NCBI RefSeq assembly: GCF_023856365.1
Contig: NC_064539.1
Span: forward strand, 20,711,019-20,775,018
Direction of reading: 5' to 3'
Source of the DNA: Brienomyrus brachyistius
Lineage: Eukaryota; Chordata; Actinopteri; Osteoglossiformes; Mormyridae
Length of the DNA: 64,000 nucleotides
This document shows, in pieces, positions 35,076-46,018 of this stretch. Made by a program: the position numbers and the translations under genes. The notes below the pieces were generated by a model, which did not search any database, was not told where the DNA came from, and was given only the letters and a program-made list of their open reading frames with translations. Within the stretch, counting starts at the first letter, position 1, and each line of letters starts with the position of its first letter.

Positions 35076-36240
35076 TTCCAGTGGCCAGGCCTAAGGTGGT
35101 AGGAATCCTACCAGTTAGACCACAGCCTCCCACCAGCAGCCTCTTGCCCCTCCTATTAACCTGCTTACCACTGATATTCCCTCTGAGGGCCGTCACCAGT
35201 TACCAAGGCTAGTCCTGGGCTACGATTACATTCTAGATTATTCTATCATGTACTCAGAGGCCAAGGTGCTGTGGAAAGCCAGGGATGTGATCCTGCTGTT
35301 TGTCAGGGTTGGGATCCACAAAGAAATCCTTTGACCACGTCATGTCATGGCTCATGGAACAGCTGTGCTGACTCCTTCGCAGAGAGCACATCCTCACTTC
35401 CATCCAACACCCCCACCCAGGCTTTTTGATCGTTTCAGCTAGACTTTAAAGAGGATGCTGAGGAAGCACGTGGTAGAGGAGGAGGATCTCGTAACCCTCT
35501 TTGTTATTGAGGCCTCCGCAGGGTTCATCCCATTTGAATTACTGTAAGACAAGCACTGGGGATATGAGATGCCAGTAGGATGTGCATAGCTACGGGTAAC
35601 AGCCATCGGCGTAGAGGTGCATGACCGAGCACATGCAGGTGATGCAGGAGACCACAGAACAGGCTCTATCCCTTGTTCAACAGCACGTACAGCAAGACCA
35701 GAGAGAGCAGTAGGGCAGTGGTTCTGAACTGGGCTACCTTCAGAACCCACACTATTCCTCAATCATTAAGTCATAACCCTAGGTTTTCTGCTGATAGTTA
35801 TTAATTTATTTATTCCATCAAGGGAGGGGGGGTGCTAGCAGTTAAACAAAAATAAAAGACTTCTGGGGTGACAAGATTCACAAGCAAAAGTCTGGCATTT
35901 CACAAATTTTTCAAAATGATTATTTTTTTAAACCACACAGTCCCTGACCCAATGAAAATAGTTCTGTGACCCACTTTTAAGTCATGACACATCAGTTGAC
36001 AACCGTTGCAGCACAGAATTTACGACTATCTATACTGGGTCCTACACTGAGCTGGTCCCAGCCAGGGAAAAGATCCACTGAGAGAAGGACTTTGGTCCCC
36101 AGCAGGGTCAGGCCCTCCATGAACTGGCTGATCAGTTTCGAGATCTTCCCCTCCATTTCAGGCCACAGCACCGCAGCAGACAGAATCGCCCTTGGTGTGG
36201 TTCTCCACAAGAGGCTGCACTGAATCCGTGACTGTTTCTG
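35076..36240 (+). mobile_element. Ty3/Gypsy pol relic, integrase before RT-leader
   Basis: Translating the plus strand in shifting frames gives blocks in Gypsy integrase order. They are FQWPG (35076-35090), a DY...YSEA block followed by VGIHKEIL (35218-35331), an LRREHI.TS block (about 35374-35410), an LKRMLRKHV block (near 35448) and ASAGFIPFELL (35512-35543). A Gln/Glu-rich segment (35621-35713) ends in a stop. A repeat-like insert (35716-36008) follows. From about 36088 come ELADQF-type and GVVLHKR-type blocks resembling the leader of reverse transcriptase. Many stops and shifts make it a fossil. Integrase ahead of RT is the order reported for Gmr1-like Gypsy elements. Confidence 0.7.
35716..36008. 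mobile_element. Possible MITE inserted in the Gypsy relic
   Basis: The left end CAGTGGTTCTGAACTGGG and the reverse complement of the right end, CAACGGTTGTCAACTG, agree at 11 of 15 positions. ATGACCCAC-like words near 35965 recall elements ending in GAGAACCACTG. It separates the two coding blocks of the relic. The flanking 8-mers (CAGTAGGG, CAGCACAG) share only part of their bases, so the target duplication is unproven. Confidence 0.45.
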
Positions 36241-36990
36241 CTACTATGTTTCCCTGTATATTTGTGGGGTCCGAACAAGGGTTTGTGATGAGGTCTGAAT
36301 GGAGCAAAGCTGGGGTCTCCCCTTTCAGTGCTAAATGGCATGTTTAATTAAAAGCAAACATGTAGAAAAGGCTGAAGCAGTGTGGGAATGATGTGCAAGA
36401 GTCAGATAAAAGCCTATGGAAACCAGGCCTGGACTGCATGTCAACAACAACGTCTGGAGAAAAAAGCACACAGTCACATTTATATTTAAAAACAATCAGC
36501 GGATGTCAGAATAGTAGTAGGAGTGATGGGAGAGGAGACGTTCAACTGCAGCCTTGGGAATATCCTGCACCGGCAACCACCGCATGGTTTGGATTATTTT
36601 GTATTGGACTCATATTAGCTATCTGAGCCCCCAATCCTTTGAGACATGTAATATGTGTAACACACTTTTCTAACAAGCCTAATTAATTAAGATTAATTAA
36701 TTATGTGTATCATGAACAGAAAGTGGAGTTTGTGGAGCAGAGGCTGAACACTGAGGCTTAGCAGATGCTCAGCATATTCCATCCACAGCAAACTGAGCCA
36801 CTTTGCGGTGCACATTTTATGCACTGGATGCATTAATGGAGCTGAGCACCCTGCCAAGGGGCATTGCCAAGCTCCTCAAGTAACTCATCGAGGGTGGCGC
36901 CTGCTTGGCCAGGTAACGTGTGGTGTTTACGATCCCATCCCCTACACCTGCTGCAGTTCCACACACTTATAAAATGGTGTTATTCATCAA
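36241..36990. other. Noncoding, nothing recognised
   Basis: Downstream of the Gypsy relic; no further pol motifs were found. TTAATTAA words cluster near 36680-36702. Confidence 0.45.
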
Positions 36991-37262
36991 TGTCAAAGTG
37001 AACGAAGTCAGAGTCAACTTATTGTCATCTCCACTATATACAAATATACAGAGAGACGAGATGACGTGTCTCCAGTTTTACAGAACCAAAGGCACACAGA
37101 ATTTGCATATATAGATACAAAAATACACTATAAAAATATAATTTTTAAGCCTAAGTAGACATGGAAAATGTGCAAATCGGTTACATAAAAAAGGTCTAAG
37201 TTAGAAGGATAGAAAGATGTGCAATTTCGTTGTGGGTAGTTCGATAATATGTGCAATTACGT
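36991..37262. mobile_element. Possible retroposon fragment (TTATTGTCAT type)
   Basis: AGTCAGAGTCAACTTATTGT and CATCTCC, followed downstream by repeated ATGTGCAA words (37147, 37216, 37249), recall the common fish repeat type with CAACTTTATTGTCATT and AAGTGCAA. Ends are not visible. Confidence 0.4.
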
Positions 37263-37336
37263 ACCAGAAAACAACAAAGATATATGCAAACAATGTTCAA
37301 TCAGTCTGCAAATATTCATAATCATAAGGGACGAAA

Positions 37337-37850
37337 CATCAATCCATCTTCTGAAACCGCTTGTCCTATTTAGGATCGCAGGGGGCCCAGATCATTTCCG
37401 GGAGGTTACAGGCACAAGACAGGGAACCAACCCATCACAGGGCACCAACCCAACATAGGGAACCAACCCATAACAGGGCACCAACCCATCACGGGGAACC
37501 ATCCCATCACAGGGCACCAACCCATCATGGGGAACCAACCCATCACGGGGAACCAACCCATCAGAGGGCACCAACCCATCACGGGGAACCAACCCATCAC
37601 AGGGCACCAACCCATCACGGGGAACCAACCCATCACAGGGAACCAACCCATCACAGGGCACACTCACAATTTGGTAACCCCAATTAACCTCAGCATGTTT
37701 TAAGACTGTAGGGGGGAAACCCAGAGGAAACCCCACAACAGCATGGGGAGAACATTCAGACTCCACACACATGGAACCATGGCAGAGACTTGAACCCAGG
37801 TCCAGAGGTATAAGGCAACAGTGCTAACCACTGCACCATGGTACCGTTCA
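37337..37850 (-). mobile_element. tRNA-derived SINE with L2-like tail and internal VNTR
   Basis: Read on the reverse strand, it starts with an A-box-like TGGTGCAGTGG (37828-37838) and a B-box-like GGTTCAAGTCT (37786-37796). GTGTGGAGTCTGAATGTTCT, CCCCATGCTG and TTAATTGGGGTTACC follow, and it finishes with the L2-type tail (GACAAGCGGTTTCAGAAG, 37341-37365). This is the usual composite of a tRNA-like head and a LINE-like 3' end, able to use LINE reverse transcriptase. An 18-bp tandem array at 37423-37664 lies inside it. Confidence 0.8.
37423..37664. repeat. 18-bp VNTR inside a SINE
   Basis: About 13 units of CAACCCATCACAGGGCAC, alternating with a GGGGAAC variant of the same length. On the reverse strand the unit reads GTGCCCTGTGATGGGTTG, a conserved segment of the host SINE, so the array arose by amplification of the SINE's own sequence. 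The unit length is divisible by three and lacks stops, which explains periodic open frames on both strands. Confidence 0.92.
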
Positions 37851-39754
37851 GGATGAAATATTTTATGCCTAATTCTCACATTTTACTTCCCCCATCTTAC
37901 AAAATGCCTTATTCAGTGCAGCGTTACAGTGAGCCCTGGTCCTATTAAAGGGTGCAGAGGTAGGAGAAGCACATAAATACTCACAATCTGCATGACACTA
38001 AGGGGTGTCACTAAAAGCATTAAATGGGCTTGTTATTGAGTGGAATGAAGATCGCCATTAATAAACAACCAAAAGACATAATTCTGCACTGGATTTTGCA
38101 CTCTGCAGGTGTCGATTTGGTAACCGTATGTGGATTCTGGTCTGGACCTCCTGGGCTAAGGGAAGAATTCATGGAACCCTGACACAGAACCACTGAAACA
38201 CTCAATCCTGTGGTAAAAAAAAGTCAATGGCAACACAAAAAAAACACACTCACAGAAGTATAAGTGCAGTTGCTTGTGGTTTTTCCGCGGAGTATGTGAG
38301 GTATGTCATTCTGTGCACTTTCAGCTCTAAGTGTGAAGCAGGTGTCTATTAACACATACCTAAAGTTACCATAAGCACACTCAAAGTGGCCTGGTCCACT
38401 TCACAAGTCACCCCCCCACGTCTATAATCAACATCAAGAGCATTTACGTCTCTGCAGTGGCAACCAGCAACTACTAAAAGGTGGAGGGTACAGCAGTCCC
38501 AAAGTGGCACGATCCGTCTGATTGAGATGGGGGAGATGAAGGGGGAGGGGGGAGTTCATATTTCCGCAGCTGACAGCTGCGGGAGGCAGCTGTTCATTTG
38601 GCAGCTGGTAGACGTTGTCATCAGAGAGGAACATGGTCGCCATTCACTTCATGATCGATTGGTGTGAATCCGTTAGCTGCATTACTCAGTCCCTTCGACA
38701 CGTAACAGTTTCGCTCATTTGTACGGCAGATTATTTTACTGGGCAGGTTTCGTATCTGTTCGGAGGAAGTGAAAATGGCGACTTTTAGCTTATCAGCCCA
38801 CTGGCTCACGAGCTGCTCGCGGATAATGGTAGGAATCTCACTGAAGGGCGGTGGTTCTCGCCTTAGAACCAGGCAATGCTGCCGTGTTTGTGAGAATGAC
38901 TATTTACCAGGATTTCGTTATTTCAGAAATGTTGGACTGGGTAGACGCAAGATGTTTTTGGGTAAAAATGTCCACTTAGTTCCTCCTTCATAAAAACCGT
39001 TCTGCTTGAGCAGGCGTTCGTGTCGCCTGCCAGCGCCCCGCATACCAGTGACCACAGCCTTCCTGCCACATTTTGTTTAAAGCTCACACCCGGCTTCAGA
39101 GAGGTAATCAAGCATGTAATGAAGCTGCCGCATTTGCATATAAATCATCTGCAAAGGTAAGGCAGTTAATGGCAACGTGAGGTTTGCAGCTTTCCAGGTC
39201 GCAGGGAGTGCGTACACATGGCGCACGCAAACTGCGGTTATCTCGTTTCCAAGCCACGTGGTCTCCGCGTTAGTCTTTCTGATTTCATCATCAGACATAT
39301 CGAAACTCAGGCCTTCACCCTTTTGCCTCGCAAATACTCCATCACATCTGGGAAAAACTGATAGTGGAACTACAAGGTGCGGGCAGTTATGTGAGGTGTG
39401 CATGTCGTTTAATTAATGGGCTTGCTTAATTACTGTCAAACTTTAACAGACTTGTCTCTTTAAATCATCTTGAAGAAAGCTGTTATCTTGATAGGTGCCT
39501 CCCCTCACCCCCCTCCCCAGCCTAGAACTAAAAGCAGCTGGAAGGACCGCACCAGGTGCAGGGGAGGTGAGATGCATTATACCTGCTGCTTGGACTGGGT
39601 ACCCACTCCTAGGCCACCTCACATGTTGCCACGACATCCTGAGTAACTAGATAATGCATTGTTTTTGCATGTGTTTTGAAAGGACTGTCCCAAGACACAG
39701 TAGCTGGTGTGGTGCGGTGGGACAGTGGTGGATTCTGCAGCCACACAGTCATTC
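37851..39754. other. Noncoding, about 1.9 kb
   Basis: No element recognised. 39085-39200 (TTTGCATATAAATCATCTGC and neighbours, including an octamer-like ATTTGCAT) is a compact block that could be regulatory. Open frames of up to 108 codons on opposite strands overlap here without motifs. Confidence 0.4.
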
Positions 39755-40764
39755 CTGTGCTTTCCAGTGCCTCAGTCAGTGAATACCAGTTGACCCTTCT
39801 GTGCTTTCCAGTGCCTCAGTCAGTGAATACCAGCTGACCCTTCGGTGCTTTCCAGTGCCTCAGTCAGTGAATACCAGCTGACCCTTCGGTGCTTTCCAGT
39901 GCCTCAGTCAGTGAATACCAGCTGACCCTTCTGTGTCTTCCAGTGCCTCAGTCAGTGAATACTAGCTGACCCTTCTGTGTCTTCCAGTGCATCAGTCAGT
40001 GAATATAAGCTGGCCCATCTGTGTCTTCCAGTGCATCAGTCAGTGAATACCAGTTGACCCTTTGGTGCCTTCCAGTGCCTCAGTCAGTGAATACCAGCTG
40101 ACCCTTCGGTGCTTTCCAGTGCCTCAGTCAGTGAATACCAGCTGACCCTTTGATGCTTTCTAGTGCCTCAGTCAGTGAATACCAGCTGACCCTTCTGTGT
40201 CTTCCAGTGCCTCAGTCAGTGAATACCAGCTGACCCTTCTGTGCTTTCCAGTGCCTCAGTCAGTGAATACCAGCTGACCCCTCTGTGCTTTCCAGTGCCT
40301 CAGTCAGTGAATACCAGCTGACCCTTCTGTGCTTTCCAGTGCCTCAGTCAGTGAATACCAGTTGACCCTTCGGTGCTTTCCAGTGCCTCAGTCAGTGAAT
40401 ACCAGCTGACCCTTTGGTGCTTTCTAGTGCCTCAGTCAGTGAATACCAGCTGACCCTTCTGTGTCTTCCAGTGCCTCAGTCAGTGAATACTAGCTGACCC
40501 TTCTGTGTCTTCCAGTGCATCAGCCAGTGAATATAAGCTGGCCCATCTGTGTCTTCCAGTGCATCAGTCAGTGAATACCAGTTGACCCTTTGGTGCCTTC
40601 CAGTGCCTCAGTCAGTGAATACCAGCTGACCCTTTGGTGCCTTCCAGTGCCTCAGTCAGTGAATACCAGCTGACCCTTCTGTGTCTTCCAGTGCCTCAGT
40701 CAGTGAATACCAGCTGACCCCTCTGTGTTTCCAGTGCCTCAGTCAGTGAATACAAGCTGACCCA
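39755..40764. repeat. 44-bp minisatellite, 23 copies, with higher-order duplication
   Basis: Units start at 39755 and every 44 bases to 40723; the last is slightly short. Core: CCAGTGCCTCAGTCAGTGAA followed by TACCAGCTGACCC. Units 5-8 (39931-40106) and 17-20 (40459-40634) share the same rare variants in the same order (TACTAG, then CATCAG with TATAAGCTGGCCCAT, then CATCAG with CAGTTG, then TGGTGCC), exactly 528 bases or 12 units apart. The unit has stops in all phases, so no long frame arises. Confidence 0.97.
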
Positions 40765-43700
40765 AGTTTGATTGATAGACTCCTTACAGCTTTAAAGGAA
40801 TATGGCTCGATTCGGGATGACAGCAGTACCCCCTGGACAGAGTGCAGTGAGTTTTCAGTTGGTTTGTGGTGATTCTCTGATTTTTGGTGACGTCTTCCTT
40901 TTCCCATACTTTTTGTTTCCTTTGAAAATTCAAAGAGGCCCCCTCTTCTCCGCTGGTCCACCACTTCTATACCCTTTCACCTGACAGCATAAAAGTACCT
41001 CAAACATCTCAACCGAGACACTGCCACAGATGTTACTCCTAGTGTTCTAGCTGTGTGCTTCACTGACTGTCAATAACCCCTGGAGTACCCCCACACCCCA
41101 GCTTTGAAGGGTGGGGTACTAGGCTAACTTGACAAGCTAGGATTAAGTTTATTTTGATAACTACTTCAATTCAAAGCACTCCAAGAGCTCCCAGGCACTC
41201 TAAAGCATTGGTAATATCTACGTGACACCTTAACAGTGGCCAAGATCAATTTTCTCTTTACGAACTCAAAAATAATTTCATACATATTTTACTAGATACG
41301 CTGCAGTGGCATCGACAGTTAAGGGAGGTGAGACAAGATCATAAAGTTTAAACGCATCTCCTGATGCAAAAGAGTCGTTTTTCAAAAGGGTGCAGTATTA
41401 ACTTCAGGACTCTTGCGATAACAGTGCGGCTGTTTTAAATGGCCAATATCCATCGTGAGAGCAGTGAGAGTGAATTTGAGAGCCTATTACATGGCATGAG
41501 TGGACGTGCTTGATCAAGCTTTTACAGCTATTGATATGTAAAAATCATGTGGCTTGGCGTAACAATGGCACAAATAATCAGCCAACCGAGAGGAAAAAGT
41601 GAGCCCAGTGAGATTCTAGGATATGCCTTAAATGCATTGGCCTGAACAGGGGGGGAAGAGGATTATTAAGTGGGACATGGGCATTGGTGTGGAATAATGA
41701 GGCAGGATGCATTGCAGGGAAGCTGGTTCCAGATGTGAAGCAGAAGCATGTGTTTGCACGAATTGGACCTCAGCAAATAGGGGCAGCATCTAGAGGAGCC
41801 AGTGGCGGGCCCAGGGTGTCCAAGGAAACCCGCAAGGCAGCACTGGGATTTTGCAGTGAGATTTCGCACTGCTAGACAAACACAGCACCGACACAGAAGT
41901 GGCTGTCCCTACAGGGCGTAACCTGTCCTCCTCGCAGAAATATCAGACGGGCGTCAATGTCCCTTTGTTTGATGAAAACACATTAGGAAAGAAAACACAC
42001 GTGTGCCCTCTGTCTGCATTAGCCGGTGAGAGAGAATGAGGATACCAGGTAGGGATCAATACCTCTTTCTGCCATGGTGATACCTGACATTTGTGTTGTT
42101 TCAGTTCTGTGGTAATTGGAAAAAAAAACAATCCACCTGTGAAGTTTTTATTACACGTTACAGGGTGAGTCCAGGCAACGTCCTCTCCTTTATCTCAGTA
42201 ATAAAACTTCTGCGTCTGTTTTTTCTCTTAGCAAGAGCATGAGGGACACAAGGGCACGGGGGACAGGACGAAGGGGGCCGTGATTTGATAATCAGCCATG
42301 GATACGGAGTTCTTCCTCGAGTGAAGCTCATTATTCAGAGATGATTGTGCCTTTCACAGAGAGCCCAGTCTATTTCCACAGTGAGGGGGGCAACCTGGCA
42401 TAATCAACACCGTCAAAAGGAGGTGGAGAACCCCCGTGGACACAAGCCCAAATGAAAGGTCTTCGCAACCTCCATTTAGTACCGTCCCCAGAAATTTCAC
42501 CCTGTCAGAAAAAATCCCAGGCCTCTCTCACACGCTCCCATGCACTGCTCTCTCCTACATCCTATCATCAAGGCTCCCCCTTGCCAGAACACTGTTTGGA
42601 TTATTGTTTTCACCTGTATCTCATTGGACTGTTTGGACATTTAAATCCCCCTGTGCCTTTGCATTAGTTCTATAAATAAACTCCTTGCTGGCTCCTTACC
42701 ATTCGGAAATCTGTCCACAGTCCACAGAGCTGGGTAAAAAGGTGGATCTGGACTTTTTGCCAAAGGCTTTCAGGCCAAACAATTAATTCAGTGTAAACTG
42801 CTGCTTTTGACAAAAAAAAATCATATCATCTTTAAAGAAGCGAGTAAAACAAACCAGCCTTATCTGGACGGTAGCTGGGTGCACTACCCTTTGATGTAGG
42901 AGACACAAACCTAATGCAGTGGAGCATTATGGGAAAGGAGATTTGAAAACTGTCCCTATAGCGCCACAGAACACATGAATGTGAAATGAAACCAGTGACA
43001 AATGCCAACGCATCCCGTTTAATGAATGTGACGGCCATCGGGATCTGTCATGGGGTCAGACGCGATCTTTCGGAACACAAAGCCAGCAGCAGTGATAAAT
43101 GAAACGGCTGAGGGGTGAGACGGGCCGTTTGGACCTCCAGGCCAGAAGCACCCATGCTAACCTAGAGTGAGAGAGATGGACAGGTTTGGCTGCATGCAGA
43201 GTACGCTCAGCTGGGGGCTGGAGATCCTCGGCTATGGGGGAAGCTAAGAAAACTAATGGGGAGCATTATGCAGTGTGCTAAGCTGCAAATGAAAGTTAAA
43301 ATGCTTAAATAACATTTTATCTGCCTAACAAATACGCTTCTCCTGCGTAGCATACGCAGCGGACATTTTTATGCTTTGCCCATTAATAAAGCCTGATATC
43401 TGCATGTACCATTTCAATTCAAGTACTTCACTCATGGGCATAAAAGCAGTTTCTTTCTGACACTGGAGTCCTTTTCACCACATCTGCAGTGCCACTTCCT
43501 TTCAAATAGCCTGAGGCAAAACAAAAAAAAATGGCTAAAATTGATTTTATTTTCTTTTCTTTTTTTTGGTCTAATCGCTTCCAGGAATAAATCCCAAACA
43601 TGTTTTCTCAGAGGAGATGGAATCGCACGTCCATTGAAGGCCCAAAGTGGCACTCTGCTGTCCTCATTCCCCTGCTGTTTACCAACCCGCTTCCTCGGCC

Positions 43701-43994
43701 TTGACATTTCCAGGCCTTGGTGACACAACGTACAACCTGACGGTAAACAATAGCAACGCTAACAGTGAAACAAATGGCTGAAGGTGATCAATAGCTGCTG
43801 GAACGTATTACTCTTTTATTACATGGAGTGAGGGAGAGAGATGAGGAAAGAAACAGAAAAACACTGAGAAAACATAATAGGAACAGTATCAGACAGGCAC
43901 TGGATGAGAAATAAATATGAACCTGGAGTTTTATCATTCACTTTACTTAAACGCCATAATATACACCGGAAGACTTGCTTTTGTAAAATATGTG
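40765..43994. other. Noncoding, about 3.2 kb
   Basis: No clear transposon with both ends. At 41799-41820 GCCAGTGGCGGGCCCAGG recalls hAT-type ends but lacks a partner. 42560-42725 has TTTAAATCC and AATAAA in LTR-like order but no confirmed termini. Open frames lack motifs. Confidence 0.4.
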
Positions 43995-44355
43995 GGTAAC
44001 ACTTTACACGACATGACACAAATAATGTAGTATTATGCTATTACATATGTATTAATGAACCTCAAACTAAGTCTTACTTACATACTAATCCCATATTCAT
44101 TCATCATTAATGAATCGTGACATCGTTCATCCCAAGCAGGTACTACATTGGTTACTACATCTGTTATTTCTGTAAACCTTCGTGAACGACTGAAGGAACA
44201 AGCTATGAACAACGCAAGTGAAATCTCATGTTTGTTGATCAATAATGACTCATGACGCAAATTATATCTCAATGTATTACTCTGTTTGTTCATGATTTGT
44301 ACTTCAGTAGTGACTGAGTTACTACTATCAGTGTCCCCTTAAGTAAAGTGTAACT
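43995..44355. mobile_element. MITE with GGTAACACTTTAC ends
   Basis: The left end GGTAACACTTTAC pairs with GTAAAGTGTAACT at the right (44343-44355), 11 of 13 complementary. TATGTG occurs on both sides (43989-43994 and 44356-44361), possibly part of a target duplication. The GGTAACACTT start is shared with the MITE at 27957-28299, suggesting related families. No transposase frame is present. Confidence 0.7.
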
Positions 44356-44784
44356 TATGTGTGTTTAGTGCCACAGGGAACCATTAAAATTTATTTCAGC
44401 AGAAGATTTGCAGGAGAGTGGGGGAGAAAATGCAAATTAACTGTTGAAACATGACTTCTGACACCAGCCCCTCCGCATTATATTCACACAGTCAGACAGC
44501 CGTGTCTTGGAGCGTCTAACGCAGCGAGGAATGTCGCACTGTGGAAAGCCAAGGAACGCTGCAAGTGGTCAAAGTAGAACCATCCAAAACAAATGCAGTA
44601 ATCACAAGCCCAAACTTCCTTGACAGTGCCATGTAGGCTGCTGTCCTGTGTGGATGTGAGGTTGGGAGTCTGTAGAAAAGACTGCGGCATGAAAATCCAC
44701 TTGAAAACCTAAATGCTGAAGTTGGCAGTTTTTGGAAATGGGAAAAGCAGGGATGAATGTGAACGGGGCATGGTCCAGTCGCTT
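44356..44784. other. Noncoding, nothing recognised
   Basis: Unique-looking spacer. Confidence 0.45.
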
Positions 44785-44855
44785 TTTGCTGATTTCCAGC
44801 ATGCTGGCCCACCTCATGAAATTTGCTGATTTCCAGCATGCTGGCCCACCTCATG
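44785..44855. repeat. 37-bp direct duplication
   Basis: TTTGCTGATTTCCAGCATGC plus TGGCCCACCTCATGA occurs at 44785 and again at 44822 without substitutions over 34 bases, so the duplication is recent. It contains the palindrome GCATGC. Confidence 0.95.
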
Positions 44856-45548
44856 AGCTTGCAGGTGACTGGTTATGATCTTCTTCTTCACAAAGGAGAA
44901 GACCTGCTCAGGGATCATCCACTAATAAAAACACAAAGAGGAGAGGTACAGCTGTCAGAAGAACATTAAATAGATAAAGAGCCAGAAGCAGTTTCTTCAT
45001 TAGGAAAATACTAACAATGATGAGACTGTTTTTCTACATACCTACACAATATTCATACTTTGACAGGTAAAAAAATAGCATGAATAAATAGCATGAATGA
45101 AATGGGTCCAATTTGCTTGCTTGAGAAAGTCATCTTGAGGAACACTGAATGACCACATTAACTGCGGAAATTGCTTTCTCGTTGTCATCAGAAGGCCACT
45201 GGAAGCAACCAGGTTGGATTGGATTCATCAAGGAGAGATCAGTCGCCAAGGACACCACAGCTACCTGCCACGATGCAGAATGACCGAGCTGTCAGGTACC
45301 AGCTCAAAGAGGCAAACTGCTCCTCCAATCACTGAGTGACATTTCTCTACAGCGTTGTCTGATTGGTAATTTTTCAATTAACTGAATCGGGGTTCCAGGA
45401 CTCATCAACTTTCCAGCTGAGAAATCTGACAGACTTACAGCTGATTCAAATCTGAATGAAAATTAACTACAAAAAAAGGCAAATGAAACATGAATTCATT
45501 AGTATCGCTATTCTCGAAAGCATCCATCTTTTACAATAACTGTTCAGT
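44856..45548. other. Noncoding, nothing recognised
   Basis: No element or gene support. Confidence 0.45.
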
Positions 45549-45665
45549 CCATTTATTATCCATCAATCCATCCATTTTCCAAACCGCTTATCCGGGAGGT
45601 CCGTCATTCAGGGAACAACCCAGGACGGGGGACCAGCCCATCACAGGGCACACTCACAAACCCAT
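45549..45665 (-). mobile_element. L2/SINE tail, reverse orientation, internally deleted
   Basis: On the reverse strand: GTGTGCCCTGTGATGGGCTG, CCTGGGTTGTTCCCTG, GGATAAGCGGTTTGG, then ATGGATGG. Compared with 45890-46018 it lacks about 50 bases between GTTCCCTG and GGATAAGCGG. Confidence 0.8.
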
Positions 45666-45889
45666 TTATTAATTAAATATTATTATATTGAATATAGTTC
45701 ATATCATATTGCTTACTGTCATCCCCTTTTAGATGCCAAAGTACCCTGTCCTTTCTAGGCCTGGCCCTAAATCACTCACCCAATACATTAACGAGTAATT
45801 AAAATGATTGATAGTCGTTGTTACTCTGTTATGACACTTAAAGATACTTCTGCCCTAGTGATCATTATTTTTTACTGTTTATAATGGAG

Positions 45890-46018
45890 ACCTGCGATGG
45901 GCTGGCCCCCCATCCTGGGTTGTTCCCTGCCTCGTGCCCATTGCTTCCGGGATAGGCTCCGGACCCCCCAACGACCCACTAGGATAAGCGGTTTGAAAAA
46001 TGGATGGATGGATGGATA
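45890..46018 (+). mobile_element. L2/SINE tail, well preserved
   Basis: CTGCGATGGGCTGGCCCCCC, CCTGGGTTGTTCCCTGCC, TTCCGGGATAGGCTCCGG, AGGATAAGCGGTTTG and an ATGG run at 46003-46018. This is the best-preserved tail in the window and serves as an internal reference for the others. It lies about 225 bp from the reverse copy and could pair with it. Confidence 0.88.

Noticed and set aside
37361..37772. Periodic His/Pro-rich and Gly/Leu/Val-rich frames
   Set aside because: They are produced by the 18-bp array inside a SINE; no gene evidence.
39755..40764. CRISPR-like regular array
   Set aside because: The repeats are contiguous with no unique spacers, and the genome is vertebrate; it is a minisatellite.
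41799..41845. hAT-like end GCCAGTGGCGGGCCCAGG
   Set aside because: No partner terminal repeat or target duplication found nearby.
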